A DNA stretch of 64,000 nt from Burkholderia latens (GCF_001718795.1 NZ_CP013435.1:2728001-2792000), one strand, 5' to 3'; numbered from the stretch's first letter, positions 1 through 9,239 are shown. A program made the numbers and translations. The notes: a model not told the origin generated them from the letters alone.

Positions 1-1641
1 CACGACCAGATAGATGATGAGCCAGCGGCCCGAGCGCTTGATCACGTGGTGCACGCCGACGTGGTACTTGTCGCGGCTGTTGTTGAACGTGCGGTTGAAC
101 CAGCCGAAGAAGCCCTTCTTCTCTTCGTGATGGCCCTGCGGGATCGGCTTGAGGATCGTCGCGCAGAGTGCGGGCGTCAGAATCAACGCGACGAGCACCG
201 ACAGCACCATCGCGGACACGATCGTCAGCGAGAACTGCCGATAGATCGCGCCCACCGAACCGCCGGAGAAAGCGACCGGCACGAACACCGCCGACAGCAC
301 GAGCGCGACGCCGACGAGTGCGCCGGTGATCTGGCCCATCGCCTTGCGGGTCGCCTCCTTGGGCGACAGCCCTTCTTCCGCCATCACGCGCTCGACGTTC
401 TCGACCACCACGATCGCATCGTCCACCAGCAGACCGATCGCGAGCACGAGGCCGAACATCGACAGCGTGTTGATCGAGAAGCCGACCAGCGACATGATCG
501 CGAACGTGCCGAGCAGCACGACCGGCACCGCGATCGTCGGGATGATCGTCGCTCGCAGGTTCTGCAGGAACAGATACATCACGAGGAACACGAGCACGAT
601 ACCTTCGAGCAGCGTCTTGACCACTTCCTCGATCGACAGCTTCACGAACGGCGTCGTGTCGTACGGATACTTGACGACGAGGCCGTGCGGGAAGAACGGT
701 GCGAGCTCGTCGATCTTCGCGCGCACGGCCTTCGCGGTCGCGAGCGCGTTCGCGTTGGTCGCGAGCTGGATACCGAGTGCCGCGGTCGGCTGACCGTTGT
801 ACTTCGTATCGAAGTTGTAGTTTTCACCGCCGAGGCCGATCTGCGCGACGTCCTTCAGGCGAACCTGCGAGCCGTCCTGGTTGACCTTCAGCAGGATGTT
901 GCCGAACTGCTCGGGCGTCTGCAGCAGCGTCGATTCGGTGATCGTCGCCTGCAGCACGGTGCCCGGCTTCGCCGGCGTGCCGCCGATCTGGCCGCCCGCG
1001 ATCTGCACGTTCTGCGCGGTGATCGCGCTCGTCACGTCGACCGGCGTGAGGCCGTAGTTCGTCAGGCGGTTCGGATCGAGCCAGATCCGCATCGCGTACT
1101 GCGAGCCGAACAGCGTGACGGTACCGACGCCGTTCAGGCGGCTGATCGGATCCTTCACGTGCGACGCGACAAAGTTCGCGAGGTCGTACTTGTTCATGCT
1201 GCCGTCTTCGGAGTTGAATGCGAGCACCAGCAGGAAGCTGCTGCTCGACTTCGTCACCGACAGACCGAGCTGCTGCACGACCTGCGGCAGAACCGGCGTC
1301 GCGAGCGACAGCTTGTTCTGCACCTGAACCTGCGCGATGTCGGCGTTGGTGCCCGGCGCGAACGTGAGCGTGATGGTCGCGTTGCCCGAGTCGTCACTCG
1401 TCGACGACATGTACAGGAAGTTGTCGAGACCGCTCATCTGCTGCTCGATCACCTGCGTCACCGTGTCTTCCACCGTCTTGGCGGAAGCGCCCGGGTAGTT
1501 CGCGGTGATCTGGATCGACGGCGGCGCGATCGTCGGATACTGCGCGATCGGCAGCGTGAAGATCGCCGCAACCCCGGCCAGCATCAGGATGATGGCGATC
1601 ACCCACGCGAAGATCGGGCGATCGATAAAAAACTTTGCCAT
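1..1641 (-). CDS. bpeB: RND multidrug efflux pump, inner-membrane permease (C-terminus beyond the window)
   Basis: Inner-membrane proton-driven pump of the AcrB/HAE1 family, working with a periplasmic adaptor and an outer-membrane channel. The first 547 codons are visible. The protein begins [17 protein letters not shown], the classic N-terminal anchor, followed by a porter domain and the TM segments around [21 protein letters not shown], a family signature; a full member is about 1,050 residues. The start is preceded by AGGGAG and lies 15 bp after the adaptor gene, so the two are co-transcribed. The pump, lipoprotein adaptor and divergent TetR gene match the Burkholderia BpeAB-OprB arrangement, so that symbol is used. 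The outer-membrane gene would lie to the left of the window. Confidence 0.93.
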   Translation of the reverse strand, partial: MAKFFIDRPIFAWVIAIILMLAGVAAIFTLPIAQYPTIAPPSIQITANYPGASAKTVEDTVTQVIEQQMSGLDNFLYMSSTSDDSGNATITLTFAPGTNADIAQVQVQNKLSLATPVLPQVVQQLGLSVTKSSSSFLLVLAFNSEDGSMNKYDLANFVASHVKDPISRLNGVGTVTLFGSQYAMRIWLDPNRLTNYGLTPVDVTSAITAQNVQIAGGQIGGTPAKPGTVLQATITESTLLQTPEQFGNILLKVNQDGSQVRLKDVAQIGLGGENYNFDTKYNGQPTAALGIQLATNANALATAKAVRAKIDELAPFFPHGLVVKYPYDTTPFVKLSIEEVVKTLLEGIVLVFLVMYLFLQNLRATIIPTIAVPVVLLGTFAIMSLVGFSINTLSMFGLVLAIGLLVDDAIVVVENVERVMAEEGLSPKEATRKAMGQITGALVGVALVLSAVFVPVAFSGGSVGAIYRQFSLTIVSAMVLSVLVALILTPALCATILKPIPQGHHEEKKGFFGWFNRTFNNSRDKYHVGVHHVIKRSGRWLIIYLVV

Positions 1642-1656
1642 GAAACAGGCTCCCTG

Positions 1657-2913
1657 TTATTGCGCGCTCGACGCAGCGGCGGCGCTCGCCGGTGCTGCGC
1701 CCGAGGCGGCGGCACCCGAACCGGCCGCGGCCGGCGCCGCGGATGCGGCTGCAACGCCCGATGCCGCCGAGGCGGCCGGCAGCTGCGCCGGAACCGACTT
1801 CACGGTCGCACCCGGACGCACCTTGTCGACGCCCTGCACGATCACGCGGTCGCCCGCCTGCAGACCGCCCTCGACGATCCAGTTCTGCCCCTGGATGCCG
1901 GTCGTCTTCAACGGACGCGGCTCGACCTTGTTGCTCGCGTTCACGACCATCGCGATCGCCTGGCCCTTCTGGTCGTGCGTGACGCCGATCTGCGGCACCA
2001 GGAACGCGTTCTCGTTCACGCCTTCCTCGATGCGTGCGCGCACGAACATCCCCGGCAGCAACACGCGGCCCGGGTTCGGAAACACCGCGCGGATCGTGAC
2101 CGAACCGGTCGTCTGGTCGACGGTCACATCGGAGAACTGCAGCTTGCCCGGCTCCGAGTACGTCTTGCCGTCCTCGAGAATCAGCGACACCTTCGCCGCA
2201 CCCGGGCCGCTCGTCTTCAGGCGGCCGCTCTGCACGTCCTGACGCAGTTTCAGCCCGTCTAGGCTCGACTGCGTGAGGTCGACATAGACCGGATCGAGCT
2301 GCTGCACCGTCGACATCAGCGTCGCCTGGCTCGCCTGCACGTACGCGCCCGGCGTCACCTGCGAAATGCCGACGCGGCCGGTGATCGGCGAAACGACGTC
2401 CGTATAGCCGAGGTTGATCTGCGCGGTCTCGACCGCTGCCTTGCCGGCTGCGACGTCCGCCGCCGCCTGCCCTTGCGTGGCGACCGCGTTGTCGTAGTCC
2501 TGCTTGCTGACCGCATTCGCGGCAACCAGCACCTTGTAGCGCGCGACCAGCGCGTTTTGCGTGACGAGGTTCGCCTGCGCCTTCGCGAGCGTCGCCTTCG
2601 CGCTGTTCAACTGCGCGAGGTACGGCGCGGGATCGATCTTGTAGAGGCGCTGGCCGGCCTTGACGTCGCTGCCTTCGGTGAATTCACGACGCAGCACGAT
2701 GCCGTCGACCCGCGCGCGGACCTGCGCGACGAGGAATGCACTGGTGCGGCCCGGCAGTTCGGTGAAGACCGGTACGGCTTGCGGCTGGACGGTGACGACG
2801 CCGACTTCCGGCGTTTGCGGCGGCGGTGCCGATTCTTTTTTCCCGCACGCGGCCAGGAAAACGGCGGCCGTCGCGACAGTGAGTAAGCGGTATGGAACCC
2901 GTTCGACGCGCAT
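1657..2913 (-). CDS. bpeA: RND efflux periplasmic adaptor lipoprotein
   Basis: Membrane fusion protein linking the pump to its outer-membrane channel. It is 418 aa from the ATG at 2913, which has AGAGG about 8 nt upstream; a longer reading from 3030 has no such support. The N-terminus carries a lipobox (LAAC, Cys23), so it should be a lipoprotein anchored in the inner membrane. The order is barrel/lipoyl half-motif, a coiled-coil hairpin rich in Ala/Gln (about residues 90-170), second lipoyl half, beta-barrel (VRARIEEGVNENAFLVP) and membrane-proximal domain. The last 35 residues are an Ala/Ser-rich tail of low complexity, probably disordered. It is first gene of the operon and directly downstream of the operator at 3154-3177. 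Confidence 0.93.
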   Translation of the reverse strand: MRVERVPYRLLTVATAAVFLAACGKKESAPPPQTPEVGVVTVQPQAVPVFTELPGRTSAFLVAQVRARVDGIVLRREFTEGSDVKAGQRLYKIDPAPYLAQLNSAKATLAKAQANLVTQNALVARYKVLVAANAVSKQDYDNAVATQGQAAADVAAGKAAVETAQINLGYTDVVSPITGRVGISQVTPGAYVQASQATLMSTVQQLDPVYVDLTQSSLDGLKLRQDVQSGRLKTSGPGAAKVSLILEDGKTYSEPGKLQFSDVTVDQTTGSVTIRAVFPNPGRVLLPGMFVRARIEEGVNENAFLVPQIGVTHDQKGQAIAMVVNASNKVEPRPLKTTGIQGQNWIVEGGLQAGDRVIVQGVDKVRPGATVKSVPAQLPAASAASGVAAASAAPAAAGSGAAASGAAPASAAAASSAQ

Positions 2914-3117
2914 GGAGCGACCTCTGTGTATAACCAATGGAATGAGTGCGGCGCCCGGACGGAGCGCCACACGGATGCGCCTCGCGGCGCTGATCGAACA
3001 CCTGAATTGCTGGACTACTGGATACAGCAAGTCGGCACGAGACCTCCATGCCGACGAGATGCCGCGAACTGCGGACTTGTACTAGGGCGGGAATCAGCAG
3101 AGTGGGATATTAACTGA

Positions 3118-3146
3118 TTGCCACTTGGGTCATTCGATCGTAGGGT
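3118..3146 (+). promoter_or_regulatory. Candidate promoter for the TetR repressor gene
   Basis: TTGCCA (3118-3123), a 17-bp spacer and TAGGGT (3141-3146) point towards the repressor gene, with the operator starting 8 bp downstream. This would allow autorepression. The -10 is a weak match; the rest of 2914-3310 shows no gene. Confidence 0.3.
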
Positions 3147-3151
3147 GGTAT

Positions 3152-3179
3152 TGTATATACATTCACGAATGTATGTAAA
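3152..3179 (-). promoter_or_regulatory. Predicted promoter of the efflux operon overlapped by the operator
   Basis: Read on the minus strand there is a -35 TTTACA (3174-3179), a 16-bp spacer and a -10 TATACA (3152-3157). The whole promoter lies within the repressor palindrome, so repressor binding would exclude RNA polymerase. Prediction from consensus only. Confidence 0.5.
3154..3177. promoter_or_regulatory. AcrR-like operator palindrome between bpeA and bpeR
   Basis: A 24-bp imperfect palindrome with core TACATTC-AC-GAATGTA (7-bp perfect arms, 2-bp centre) and further outer matches. Read on the minus strand it differs at only two positions from the 24-bp AcrR operator of E. coli acrAB as I recall it. 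Its place between the efflux operon and the divergent TetR gene makes it the expected site for that repressor. Confidence 0.8.
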
Positions 3180-3310
3180 AAGCCCGCTCGCCCGCCCCCG
3201 CCCGTTCAGTCTTACGAATTATTACCAATCGCAAGCATAGCGGCTCGGCGCGGCGGCGGCGAGCGTTACAGACCCATATTCACCGACGATCGATCCATTC
3301 AGGCCTGCAC

Positions 3311-3949
3311 ATGGTCAGACGCACCAAGGAGGAGGCGCTCGAGACGCGCAACCGCATTCTCGACGCCGCCGAGCACGTGTTCTTCGAGAAGGGCGTGTCG
3401 CACACGTCGCTCGCGGACATCGCGCAGCATGCCGGCGTGACGCGCGGCGCGATCTACTGGCATTTCGCGAACAAGAGCGAATTGTTCGATGCGATGTTCG
3501 ACCGCGTGTTCCTGCCGATCGACGAGCTCAAGCGCACGCCGCTCGACGCGCCCGGCGGCAATCCGCTCGAGAAGATCCGCAAGATCCTGATCTGGTGCCT
3601 GCTCGGCGTGCAGCGCGACTCGCAGTTGCGGCGCGTGTTCAGCATCCTGTTCATGAAATGCGAATACGTCGCGGACATGGAGCCGCTGCTGCAACGCAAT
3701 CGCGCGGGCATGAGCGAAGCGCTGCACGCGATCGACGCCGATCTCGCGGCGGCCGTGCAGCTCAAGCTGCTGCCCGAGCGGCTCGACACGTGGCGCGCGA
3801 CGCTGATGCTGCACACGCTCGTCAGCGGCTTCGTGCGCGACATGCTGATGCTGCCGGACGAGATCGACGCCGAGCAGCACGCGGAGCAGCTCGTCGACGG
3901 TTGCTTCGACATGATGCGTTACAGCCCTGCGATGCTGAAAGCGGGCTGA
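3311..3949 (+). CDS. bpeR: TetR/AcrR-family repressor of the efflux operon
   Basis: DNA-binding repressor of 212 aa, the usual size for AcrR/TtgR-type proteins. The helix-turn-helix is clear at about residues 33-58 (LADIAQHAGVTRGAIYWHF), followed by an all-helical ligand-binding and dimer domain. It is transcribed away from bpeAB with a 397-bp shared upstream region holding an AcrR-like operator. The expected role is ligand-relieved repression of the pump and of itself. Start chosen at MVRRTKEEALETR, the conserved N-terminus of the family. Confidence 0.92.
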   Translation: MVRRTKEEALETRNRILDAAEHVFFEKGVSHTSLADIAQHAGVTRGAIYWHFANKSELFDAMFDRVFLPIDELKRTPLDAPGGNPLEKIRKILIWCLLGVQRDSQLRRVFSILFMKCEYVADMEPLLQRNRAGMSEALHAIDADLAAAVQLKLLPERLDTWRATLMLHTLVSGFVRDMLMLPDEIDAEQHAEQLVDGCFDMMRYSPAMLKAG

Positions 3950-4070
3950 CGGGCCAGCGCGCCGCCGACGCCGCCGCGTGCGGTTTCATCGCCGGCGGCC
4001 GGATGGACCGGCCGCACGCGGTCGATGCGCCACCCGATCGAATTCTTGACCTTCCCGCCGCGCGCGTCCG

Positions 4071-4736
4071 TCACGCCGCCTTCGCGCGCCCGGCGCGGGC
4101 CCGCCGGTTCGACGCGGCGACGGAATCGCGCGCCGGCATCGCCGCGCCGCCGATGCCGGCGATCCACGCATCGGTCGACATCACCGCCGCGAAGTTCGAC
4201 TGGAACACCACCGAGTACGCTCGGTGAATCTCCTCGGCGCTCGCCGCTCCTGCTTCGTTCTCGTACGGCACCGCGCCGGTCGCATCCGCGAGGTACTCGA
4301 CGGTCAGCCCGGCATGCACCGCGTGATACACCGTCGACGCATTGCAGTTGTGCGTCATGTAGCCGGCGACGGCGAGCGTGTCGATTTCGTGCGCATCGAG
4401 CCACGCGGCGAGATCGGTGCCGGCGAACGCGCTGGCCTGCGCCTTCACGATCAGGTGCGCATGGGGCCTGCCGGCAACGACCGGGTGCAACGCGACACCG
4501 TCCGTCCCGGGCGCGAAGATCGGCGCACCGGCCGGCGCGACGTGCTGCACGACGATCACCGGCACGCCGGCCGCATGCGCGGCGTCGATCGCGCGGCCAA
4601 TGTTCGCGAGCGATGCGTCGACCGGCGGATATTCGACAGGCAGGCCGCCCGTGACGTACTCGTTCTGCACGTCGATGACGATCAGTGCACGGCGGGAAGC
4701 GGAAACGGCAGAAGACGACGACACGGCATTCGACAT
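4071..4736 (-). CDS. Isochorismatase-family cysteine hydrolase
   Basis: Cytosolic hydrolase of the isochorismatase-like fold, 221 aa. The catalytic triad is visible as Asp22 (VIDVQNEY), Lys98 (IVKAQASAF) and Cys131 (GYMTHNC). The family includes nicotinamidases, N-carbamoylsarcosine amidases and true isochorismatases; with no biosynthetic neighbour the substrate cannot be assigned. The start at 4736 has GGGAG upstream; a longer ORF to 5201 would run into the divergent regulator and is rejected. It is divergent from a GlxA-type AraC regulator, a common pairing for these amidohydrolase-like enzymes, so that regulator probably controls it. Confidence 0.88.
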   Translation of the reverse strand: MSNAVSSSSAVSASRRALIVIDVQNEYVTGGLPVEYPPVDASLANIGRAIDAAHAAGVPVIVVQHVAPAGAPIFAPGTDGVALHPVVAGRPHAHLIVKAQASAFAGTDLAAWLDAHEIDTLAVAGYMTHNCNASTVYHAVHAGLTVEYLADATGAVPYENEAGAASAEEIHRAYSVVFQSNFAAVMSTDAWIAGIGGAAMPARDSVAASNRRARAGRAKAA

Positions 4737-4834
4737 GGCAGGACTCCCGGTTGGACTGCGCCGCCCCGCTCCGGAGCGGAACGGACAGCGGCGCGATGCG
4801 ATGCATTGTCGGATCGCACCGCGCATGCGGACAG

Positions 4835-4869
4835 TGGCCCGATAGCCAATATTCGATAGAATCGGGCCA
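4835..4869. promoter_or_regulatory. Inverted repeat between the hydrolase and the AraC regulator
   Basis: TGGCCCGAT (4835-4843) and ATCGGGCCA (4861-4869) form a perfect 9-bp inverted repeat with a 17-bp centre. The centre holds a direct repeat of GATAG. It lies 22 bp before the regulator's start and in the promoter region of both genes, so it is a candidate operator. No T-run follows, which argues against a terminator. Confidence 0.45.
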
Positions 4870-4890
4870 TCACCATGCCCGAGTCCGCCC

Positions 4891-5892
4891 ATGCGCGTCA
4901 CCGCGTCGTCCGCCGCCCTCGCCCCGACCATCGTCGCCGTGATCGCATACGACGGTATCAGCCCGTTCCATTTGTCGGTGCCGTCCGTCGTGTTCGGCAA
5001 GGAGCGCGACGCCGCGGCCACGCCCGCGTTCGATTTCCGCGTCTGTTCGGCCGAGCGCGGCCCGCTGTCGACCACGGGCGGATTCACGATCACCGCGCCG
5101 TACGGGCTCGACGCGCTCGACGACGCGGACATCGTCATCGTGCCGGCATGGCGCGACCCGGACGAAGCGCCGCCGGCCGCGATGGTCGACGCGGTGCGCA
5201 CGGCGGCCGCGCGCGGCGCGCAGGTCGTCGGCCTGTGCCTCGGCGCTTACGTGCTCGCAGCGGCCGGGTTGCTCGACGGACGTCCGGCCACGACGCACTG
5301 GGCGTGGGCCGACGATTTCGCGCAGCGGTTTCCGCGTGTGAAGCTCGACCCCGACGTGCTGTACGTCGACGACGGCAACCTGATGACATCGGCCGGCACG
5401 GCCGCGGGGCTCGACTGCTGCCTGCACGTCGTGCGGCGGCGCTTCGGCTCGGACGCCGCAAACCGGATCGCGCGCCGCCTCGTGATCCCGCCGCACCGCC
5501 AGGGCGGTCAGGCGCAATACGTGCCGCAGCCGGTCGCCGCGCATCCGCGCGACGCCCGGCTGGCGGGGCTGCTCGACTGGGTGCGCGCGCATCTCGACGT
5601 CGCGCACAGCGTGGATTCGCTCGCCGGGCGCGTGCTGATGAGCCGGCGCACCTTCACGCGGCACTTCCGCCAGGCGACGGGCACCACCGTGACCGCATGG
5701 CTGCAGGCCGAGCGGCTCACGCGCGCACAGCATCTGCTGGAGACCACCGGACAATCGATCGACGCGATCGCGCAGGCGGCCGGCTATGGGTCGAGCGTGT
5801 CGCTGCGCCAGCATTTCGCGAGCGCACTCGGCACGTCGCCGTCGGCTTATCGGAAGGAATTTCGCGGCGCCGGGCCCGACGCATTGCGCTGA
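4891..5892 (+). CDS. GlxA-family transcriptional regulator (DJ-1/PfpI domain plus AraC HTH)
   Basis: Regulator of 333 aa. Residues about 12-180 form a DJ-1/PfpI-like glutamine-amidotransferase fold with the nucleophile-elbow motif VVGLCLGAYVLA. Residues about 230-325 form an AraC-type double HTH (MSRRTFTRHFRQATG and the second helix around IAQAAGYGSSVSLRQHF). Such regulators control amidase or amine catabolism genes. It is divergent from the isochorismatase-family hydrolase at 4071-4736, its most likely target. Confidence 0.9.
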   Translation: MRVTASSAALAPTIVAVIAYDGISPFHLSVPSVVFGKERDAAATPAFDFRVCSAERGPLSTTGGFTITAPYGLDALDDADIVIVPAWRDPDEAPPAAMVDAVRTAAARGAQVVGLCLGAYVLAAAGLLDGRPATTHWAWADDFAQRFPRVKLDPDVLYVDDGNLMTSAGTAAGLDCCLHVVRRRFGSDAANRIARRLVIPPHRQGGQAQYVPQPVAAHPRDARLAGLLDWVRAHLDVAHSVDSLAGRVLMSRRTFTRHFRQATGTTVTAWLQAERLTRAQHLLETTGQSIDAIAQAAGYGSSVSLRQHFASALGTSPSAYRKEFRGAGPDALR

Positions 5893-5946
5893 CGGCCGGC
5901 GCGCAGATGGCCGGCTCGCAGACAACGCGCGAGCGGCCGCGGATGC

Positions 5947-6654
5947 TCAGGCGCCGTTGATCCAGCGCGCCGCGTACAGCAGCAGCGCGACGAACACGAC
6001 GATCGCCGCCCACGCCCAGCCGGACAGCGGACCGGATTCGCGATGATGCACGACGCTCGCGGCCCGGCCGCTCAGCGCGCCGCCGAGATGCGGCAGCGGA
6101 CGCTTCGCCGCGGCCATCAGCGACGCGGGACGCAGGAACACGTGCTGCCGGCGCGGCGCATTCGTCCGCGCGCGGTTTGGCACGAGACCGTGCTTCGCCT
6201 GCACGACCGCGCTGAATTCGCGGAAGAAATCGTCGGTCCATTCACGCAGCGCATTTTCGATCTGTCGCGCCGGCAGTTCGGCGAGCGGCCCGCTCGCCGT
6301 CGCCCACACCACGTAGTCGATGCGCGTCGCCTCGGCGTCGCCTTGTTCACGCAGCAGCACGAGTTCGACCTGGCCGCGCAGAGCGCCCAGACCATCGGCC
6401 CGAGCCTTGAAGTTCAGCAGGCGGCGCGGCAGCCCTTGCGCATCGCCCTGTTCGCCCGCCGAATGGGCACGCACGTCGTAGCGCGCGCGCAGCGGGCCGA
6501 GCGGCACCGTGATCGTCAGCGCGAATTCCCCGTGCGCGAGCTTCTCGAACGACTCGCAATGATCGAAGCTCGCGCGCAGCAGTGCGAGATCCTCCAGCGC
6601 CTCGCGCACGACGGCCGGCGCGAGCGGTACGCGCAACGTGTCGTTCAGTTCCAT
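5947..6654 (-). CDS. CoxG-like SRPBCC protein with C-terminal membrane anchor
   Basis: 235 aa. The first about 155 residues look like the CoxG (carbon monoxide dehydrogenase subunit G) SRPBCC fold: MELNDTLRVPLAPAVVREAL start, then alternating beta strands and a long C-terminal helix (LPARQIENALREWTDDFFREF). The end has one hydrophobic segment (GWAWAAIVVFVALLLYAARW) before a short tail, as in CoxG proteins tethered to the membrane. No CO-dehydrogenase genes are nearby, so a role in molybdo-enzyme maturation is only a family suggestion. The start at 6654 matches the SRPBCC N-terminus. Confidence 0.75.
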   Translation of the reverse strand: MELNDTLRVPLAPAVVREALEDLALLRASFDHCESFEKLAHGEFALTITVPLGPLRARYDVRAHSAGEQGDAQGLPRRLLNFKARADGLGALRGQVELVLLREQGDAEATRIDYVVWATASGPLAELPARQIENALREWTDDFFREFSAVVQAKHGLVPNRARTNAPRRQHVFLRPASLMAAAKRPLPHLGGALSGRAASVVHHRESGPLSGWAWAAIVVFVALLLYAARWINGA

Positions 6655-6682
6655 GACGCCTCCCCGATGAACGCGCGCCGCA

Positions 6683-7042
6683 TCAGGACGTCTCGACGAG
6701 ACTGTCGATCCGTGCGGCATCGAAGGCAACGTAGTGCGCGAGCGCGGCCGCCGCCTCCGCCGGTTCTTCATAACTCCATGCGGCGTTCTCGATCACGCCG
6801 TCTTCGGTCTGCAGGTCGAAGTAGACGGCCTGCCCCCTCAGCGGACACGCCGTCGTGACGCTCGACTTCACGAGCCTGCGCATGTTGACGTCGCCGCGCG
6901 GCAGATAATGAATGTCCGGCAGGCCCGCCTCGCGCACCGTCAGCGCGCCGTGCGAGTCGGCATACGTGATGCCGCGATGGATCACGCGCACGCGATGGCG
7001 GTTCGGCACGATTTCGAGGCGAGGGTCGGCGGCATCGGACAT
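6683..7042 (-). CDS. DUF427 domain protein
   Basis: 119 aa, a single DUF427 domain. Typical features are IHRGITYADSHGALTVREAG near the N-terminus, IHYLPRGDVNM, the CPLRGQAVYFDL segment and the final AWSYEEPAEAAAALAHYVAF. The biochemical role of the family is not established. The start at 7042 has GAGGAGA upstream; the longer reading starting at 7099 is not needed. It lies 28 bp before the CoxG-like gene on the same strand, so the two may form a small operon. Confidence 0.85.
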   Translation of the reverse strand: MSDAADPRLEIVPNRHRVRVIHRGITYADSHGALTVREAGLPDIHYLPRGDVNMRRLVKSSVTTACPLRGQAVYFDLQTEDGVIENAAWSYEEPAEAAAALAHYVAFDAARIDSLVETS

Positions 7043-7093
7043 CGTTTCTCCTCCGGGCAGCGCCGGCGGGCACACCGGGCGCGGAAACGAAAA

Positions 7094-7116
7094 AGCCACG
7101 GCACGAAGCCGTGGCT
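7094..7116 (-). terminator. Rho-independent terminator after the small secreted protein gene
   Basis: A perfect 9-bp stem (AGCCACGGC / GCCGTGGCT) with a 5-nt loop, followed on the minus strand by TTTTTCG. It lies 61 bp past the stop of the gene at 7177-7617 and would separate it from the DUF427 gene. Confidence 0.85.
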
Positions 7117-7176
7117 CTCATTATGGGCGAAAGTTAATCCGATTGCGCTACCCGCCGCGGGCCTACGCACGGTGCG

Positions 7177-7617
7177 TTACTGGGCGCTCCACTGGAACGC
7201 GGCCTTCGCGCCGCCCTTCGCGCCGACGGTGACCGCGCGCGTCTCGTCGCTGCCCTGATACGACGCGTGCACCGTGTAGCGCCCCGGCGGCAGCTTCACG
7301 AGCATGTACGGCCCGCGCGCATCGGTCTTCAGCAATTCGCTACCCTTGCCGTCGACGATCCGCACATGGACGTCCGCGAGATATTCACCGCCCTTGCCGG
7401 TGAAGCGCAGCGCCAGCGGCCATGCCGCTTCGTTGCGCTCGAACGCCGTCGACTGATCCTTGCCGATGCCGCCTGACACAAAGCTGACATCGCCCTGCTG
7501 GCTCGCTTCGGGCAAGCCGTCTGACGATTGCGCGTACGCGGCCGGCACGGCGACCGCCAGGCCGGCGGCCAGTGCCGCCGCGGCGGCAAATCGGGACACG
7601 TTGCGTAGATATTGCAT
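7177..7617 (-). CDS. Secreted carboxypeptidase-regulatory-like domain protein
   Basis: 146 aa. The N-terminus is a clear Sec signal peptide with likely cleavage after AYA (about residue 29). The mature part has one small beta-sandwich (residues about 65-140: LADVHVRIVDGKGSELL, LPPGRYTVHASYQG), as in carboxypeptidase-regulatory-like or transthyretin-like folds. The function is unknown; the protein should be periplasmic. A terminator follows and the DegQ-like protease gene lies 94 bp away on the same strand. Confidence 0.75.
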   Translation of the reverse strand: MQYLRNVSRFAAAAALAAGLAVAVPAAYAQSSDGLPEASQQGDVSFVSGGIGKDQSTAFERNEAAWPLALRFTGKGGEYLADVHVRIVDGKGSELLKTDARGPYMLVKLPPGRYTVHASYQGSDETRAVTVGAKGGAKAAFQWSAQ

Positions 7618-7711
7618 GGCTCTCTCCTTTCGGGTCGGAACACAACATCTCGGCGCCGAACGCCGGCGGCGCCCGCGTGGGCCGGCCGGGCCGGCCCGTT
7701 GCGGCCGCCGG

Positions 7712-9196
7712 TCAGCTCAGGTCGACCGGCACGAAGATCTGTGCATTATCGCGCTGGATCAAAAGAGCAAGACTGTTGCCCGCTCCCTTGACCGCCTCGC
7801 GCAACTGCTCGGGGCTCGTGACCGGACGGCCGTTCACCGCGAGAATCACGTCGCCCGGCTGGATGCCCGCGCTGGCGGCCGGGCCGCCGGCCTGCTGCAC
7901 GATCAGCCCGTGCGACAGATTCGTTGCGCTGCGCTCCTGAGGCGTCAGCGGTCGCACCGCGACACCGAGGCGCCCCTGCTCGACGGGGCCGCCGTCGTTC
8001 GACGCCACCTTCGCGTCGCTCATCGCGCCGAGCGTCACGCTGATCGACTTCTTCGCCTTGTCGCGCCACACCTGCAGTTCGGCCTTCGAGCCCGGCTTCA
8101 GGTTTGCGATCTGCGCGGGCAGCGACGTCGAATCGGCGACCGGCGAGCCGTTGACTGCAAGGATCACATCGCCCGGCTGCAGGCCGGCCTTCGCGGCCGG
8201 GCCGTTCGGATCGACCGAGCTGACGAGCGCGCCGTCGGGCTTCTGCAGACCGAACGAACTCGCGAGCGTCTGGTTCAGCCCCTGCACGGCGACGCCGAGG
8301 CGGCCGCGGCTCACGTGGCCCGTCTTCACGAGCTCGTCCTTGACCTTGATCGCCTCGTTGATCGGAATCGCGAACGACAAGCCCTGGAAGCCGCCCGTCT
8401 GCGAGTAGATCATCGAGTTGATGCCGATCACCTCGCCCTGCAGGTTGAACAGCGGGCCGCCCGAGTTGCCGGGGTTCACCGGCACGTCGGTCTGGATGAA
8501 CGGCGTGTAATTCTCGTCGGGCAGCGAGCGCGACTTCGCGCTGATGATGCCCGACGTGACGGTATTGTCGAAGCCGTACGGCGAACCGATCGCGACGACC
8601 CACTGGCCGACCTTGCTCTGCGCCGGATCGCCGATCTTCACCGTCGGCAAGCCGCTCGCGTCGATCTTCAGCACCGCGACGTCGGACTGCTTGTCGGAGC
8701 CGACGACCTTCGCCTTGTATTCGCGCTTGTCGGTCAGCTTCACCGTGACGACGTTCGCACCGTCGATCACGTGCGCGTTGGTGAGGATGTAACCGTCGGA
8801 GCTGACGATGAATCCCGAACCGAGGCTCGCGCTCGGCTGGTCGTCCGGCTGCGCGTCGCCGCCCATTCCCGGCACCTGACCGTAGAAGTGCTTGAAGAAC
8901 TGGTAGAACGGATCGCTCGGATCCATCGGCAGCTGCGGCTGCTGCACGCGCCGCGACACCTGCTTCACGACGTGCTTCGCGCTGATGTTCACGACCGCCG
9001 GGCCGTAGGTTTCGACCAGCCCGGAGAAATCGGGGATACCGGTCTTCGCCGCGGCTTCGGCCGGCATCAGCGCGGCAGCCTGCGCAGGCGTGATGATCTG
9101 CGGATCGGCATGGCGGGTACCCGCGACATAACCGGCGGACAGCGCGGCCGCCACGGCGACCGCGACGGCGCCGCGCGCAAGGAATCGGGTGTTCAT
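7712..9196 (-). CDS. DegQ/MucD-type periplasmic serine endoprotease
   Basis: HtrA-family protease and chaperone for damaged envelope proteins, 494 aa. It has an N-terminal hydrophobic segment (signal or anchor, residues 7-27), a trypsin-like domain with catalytic His142 (TNAHVIDG), Asp172 (QSDVAVLKID) and Ser245 (NPGNSGGPLF), then two PDZ domains (about 290-375 and 395-490). Length and plan match MucD/DegQ. Upstream, four phased CTTAA boxes suggest control by the adjacent response regulator. A similar HtrA plus two-component cluster is known, as I recall, in B. cenocepacia. The absence of the long Q-linker of DegP favours DegQ/MucD. Confidence 0.93.
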   Translation of the reverse strand: MNTRFLARGAVAVAVAAALSAGYVAGTRHADPQIITPAQAAALMPAEAAAKTGIPDFSGLVETYGPAVVNISAKHVVKQVSRRVQQPQLPMDPSDPFYQFFKHFYGQVPGMGGDAQPDDQPSASLGSGFIVSSDGYILTNAHVIDGANVVTVKLTDKREYKAKVVGSDKQSDVAVLKIDASGLPTVKIGDPAQSKVGQWVVAIGSPYGFDNTVTSGIISAKSRSLPDENYTPFIQTDVPVNPGNSGGPLFNLQGEVIGINSMIYSQTGGFQGLSFAIPINEAIKVKDELVKTGHVSRGRLGVAVQGLNQTLASSFGLQKPDGALVSSVDPNGPAAKAGLQPGDVILAVNGSPVADSTSLPAQIANLKPGSKAELQVWRDKAKKSISVTLGAMSDAKVASNDGGPVEQGRLGVAVRPLTPQERSATNLSHGLIVQQAGGPAASAGIQPGDVILAVNGRPVTSPEQLREAVKGAGNSLALLIQRDNAQIFVPVDLS

Positions 9197-9239
9197 CGTA
9201 GGACCTCCTCTTTGTTAGGTCGCAGCGTAACGACCCTGA

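Noticed and set aside
46-2262. 738-aa plus-strand ORF opposite the efflux genes
   Set aside because: Antisense shadow: Arg/His/Asp-rich composition, no domains, opposite well-supported RND genes.
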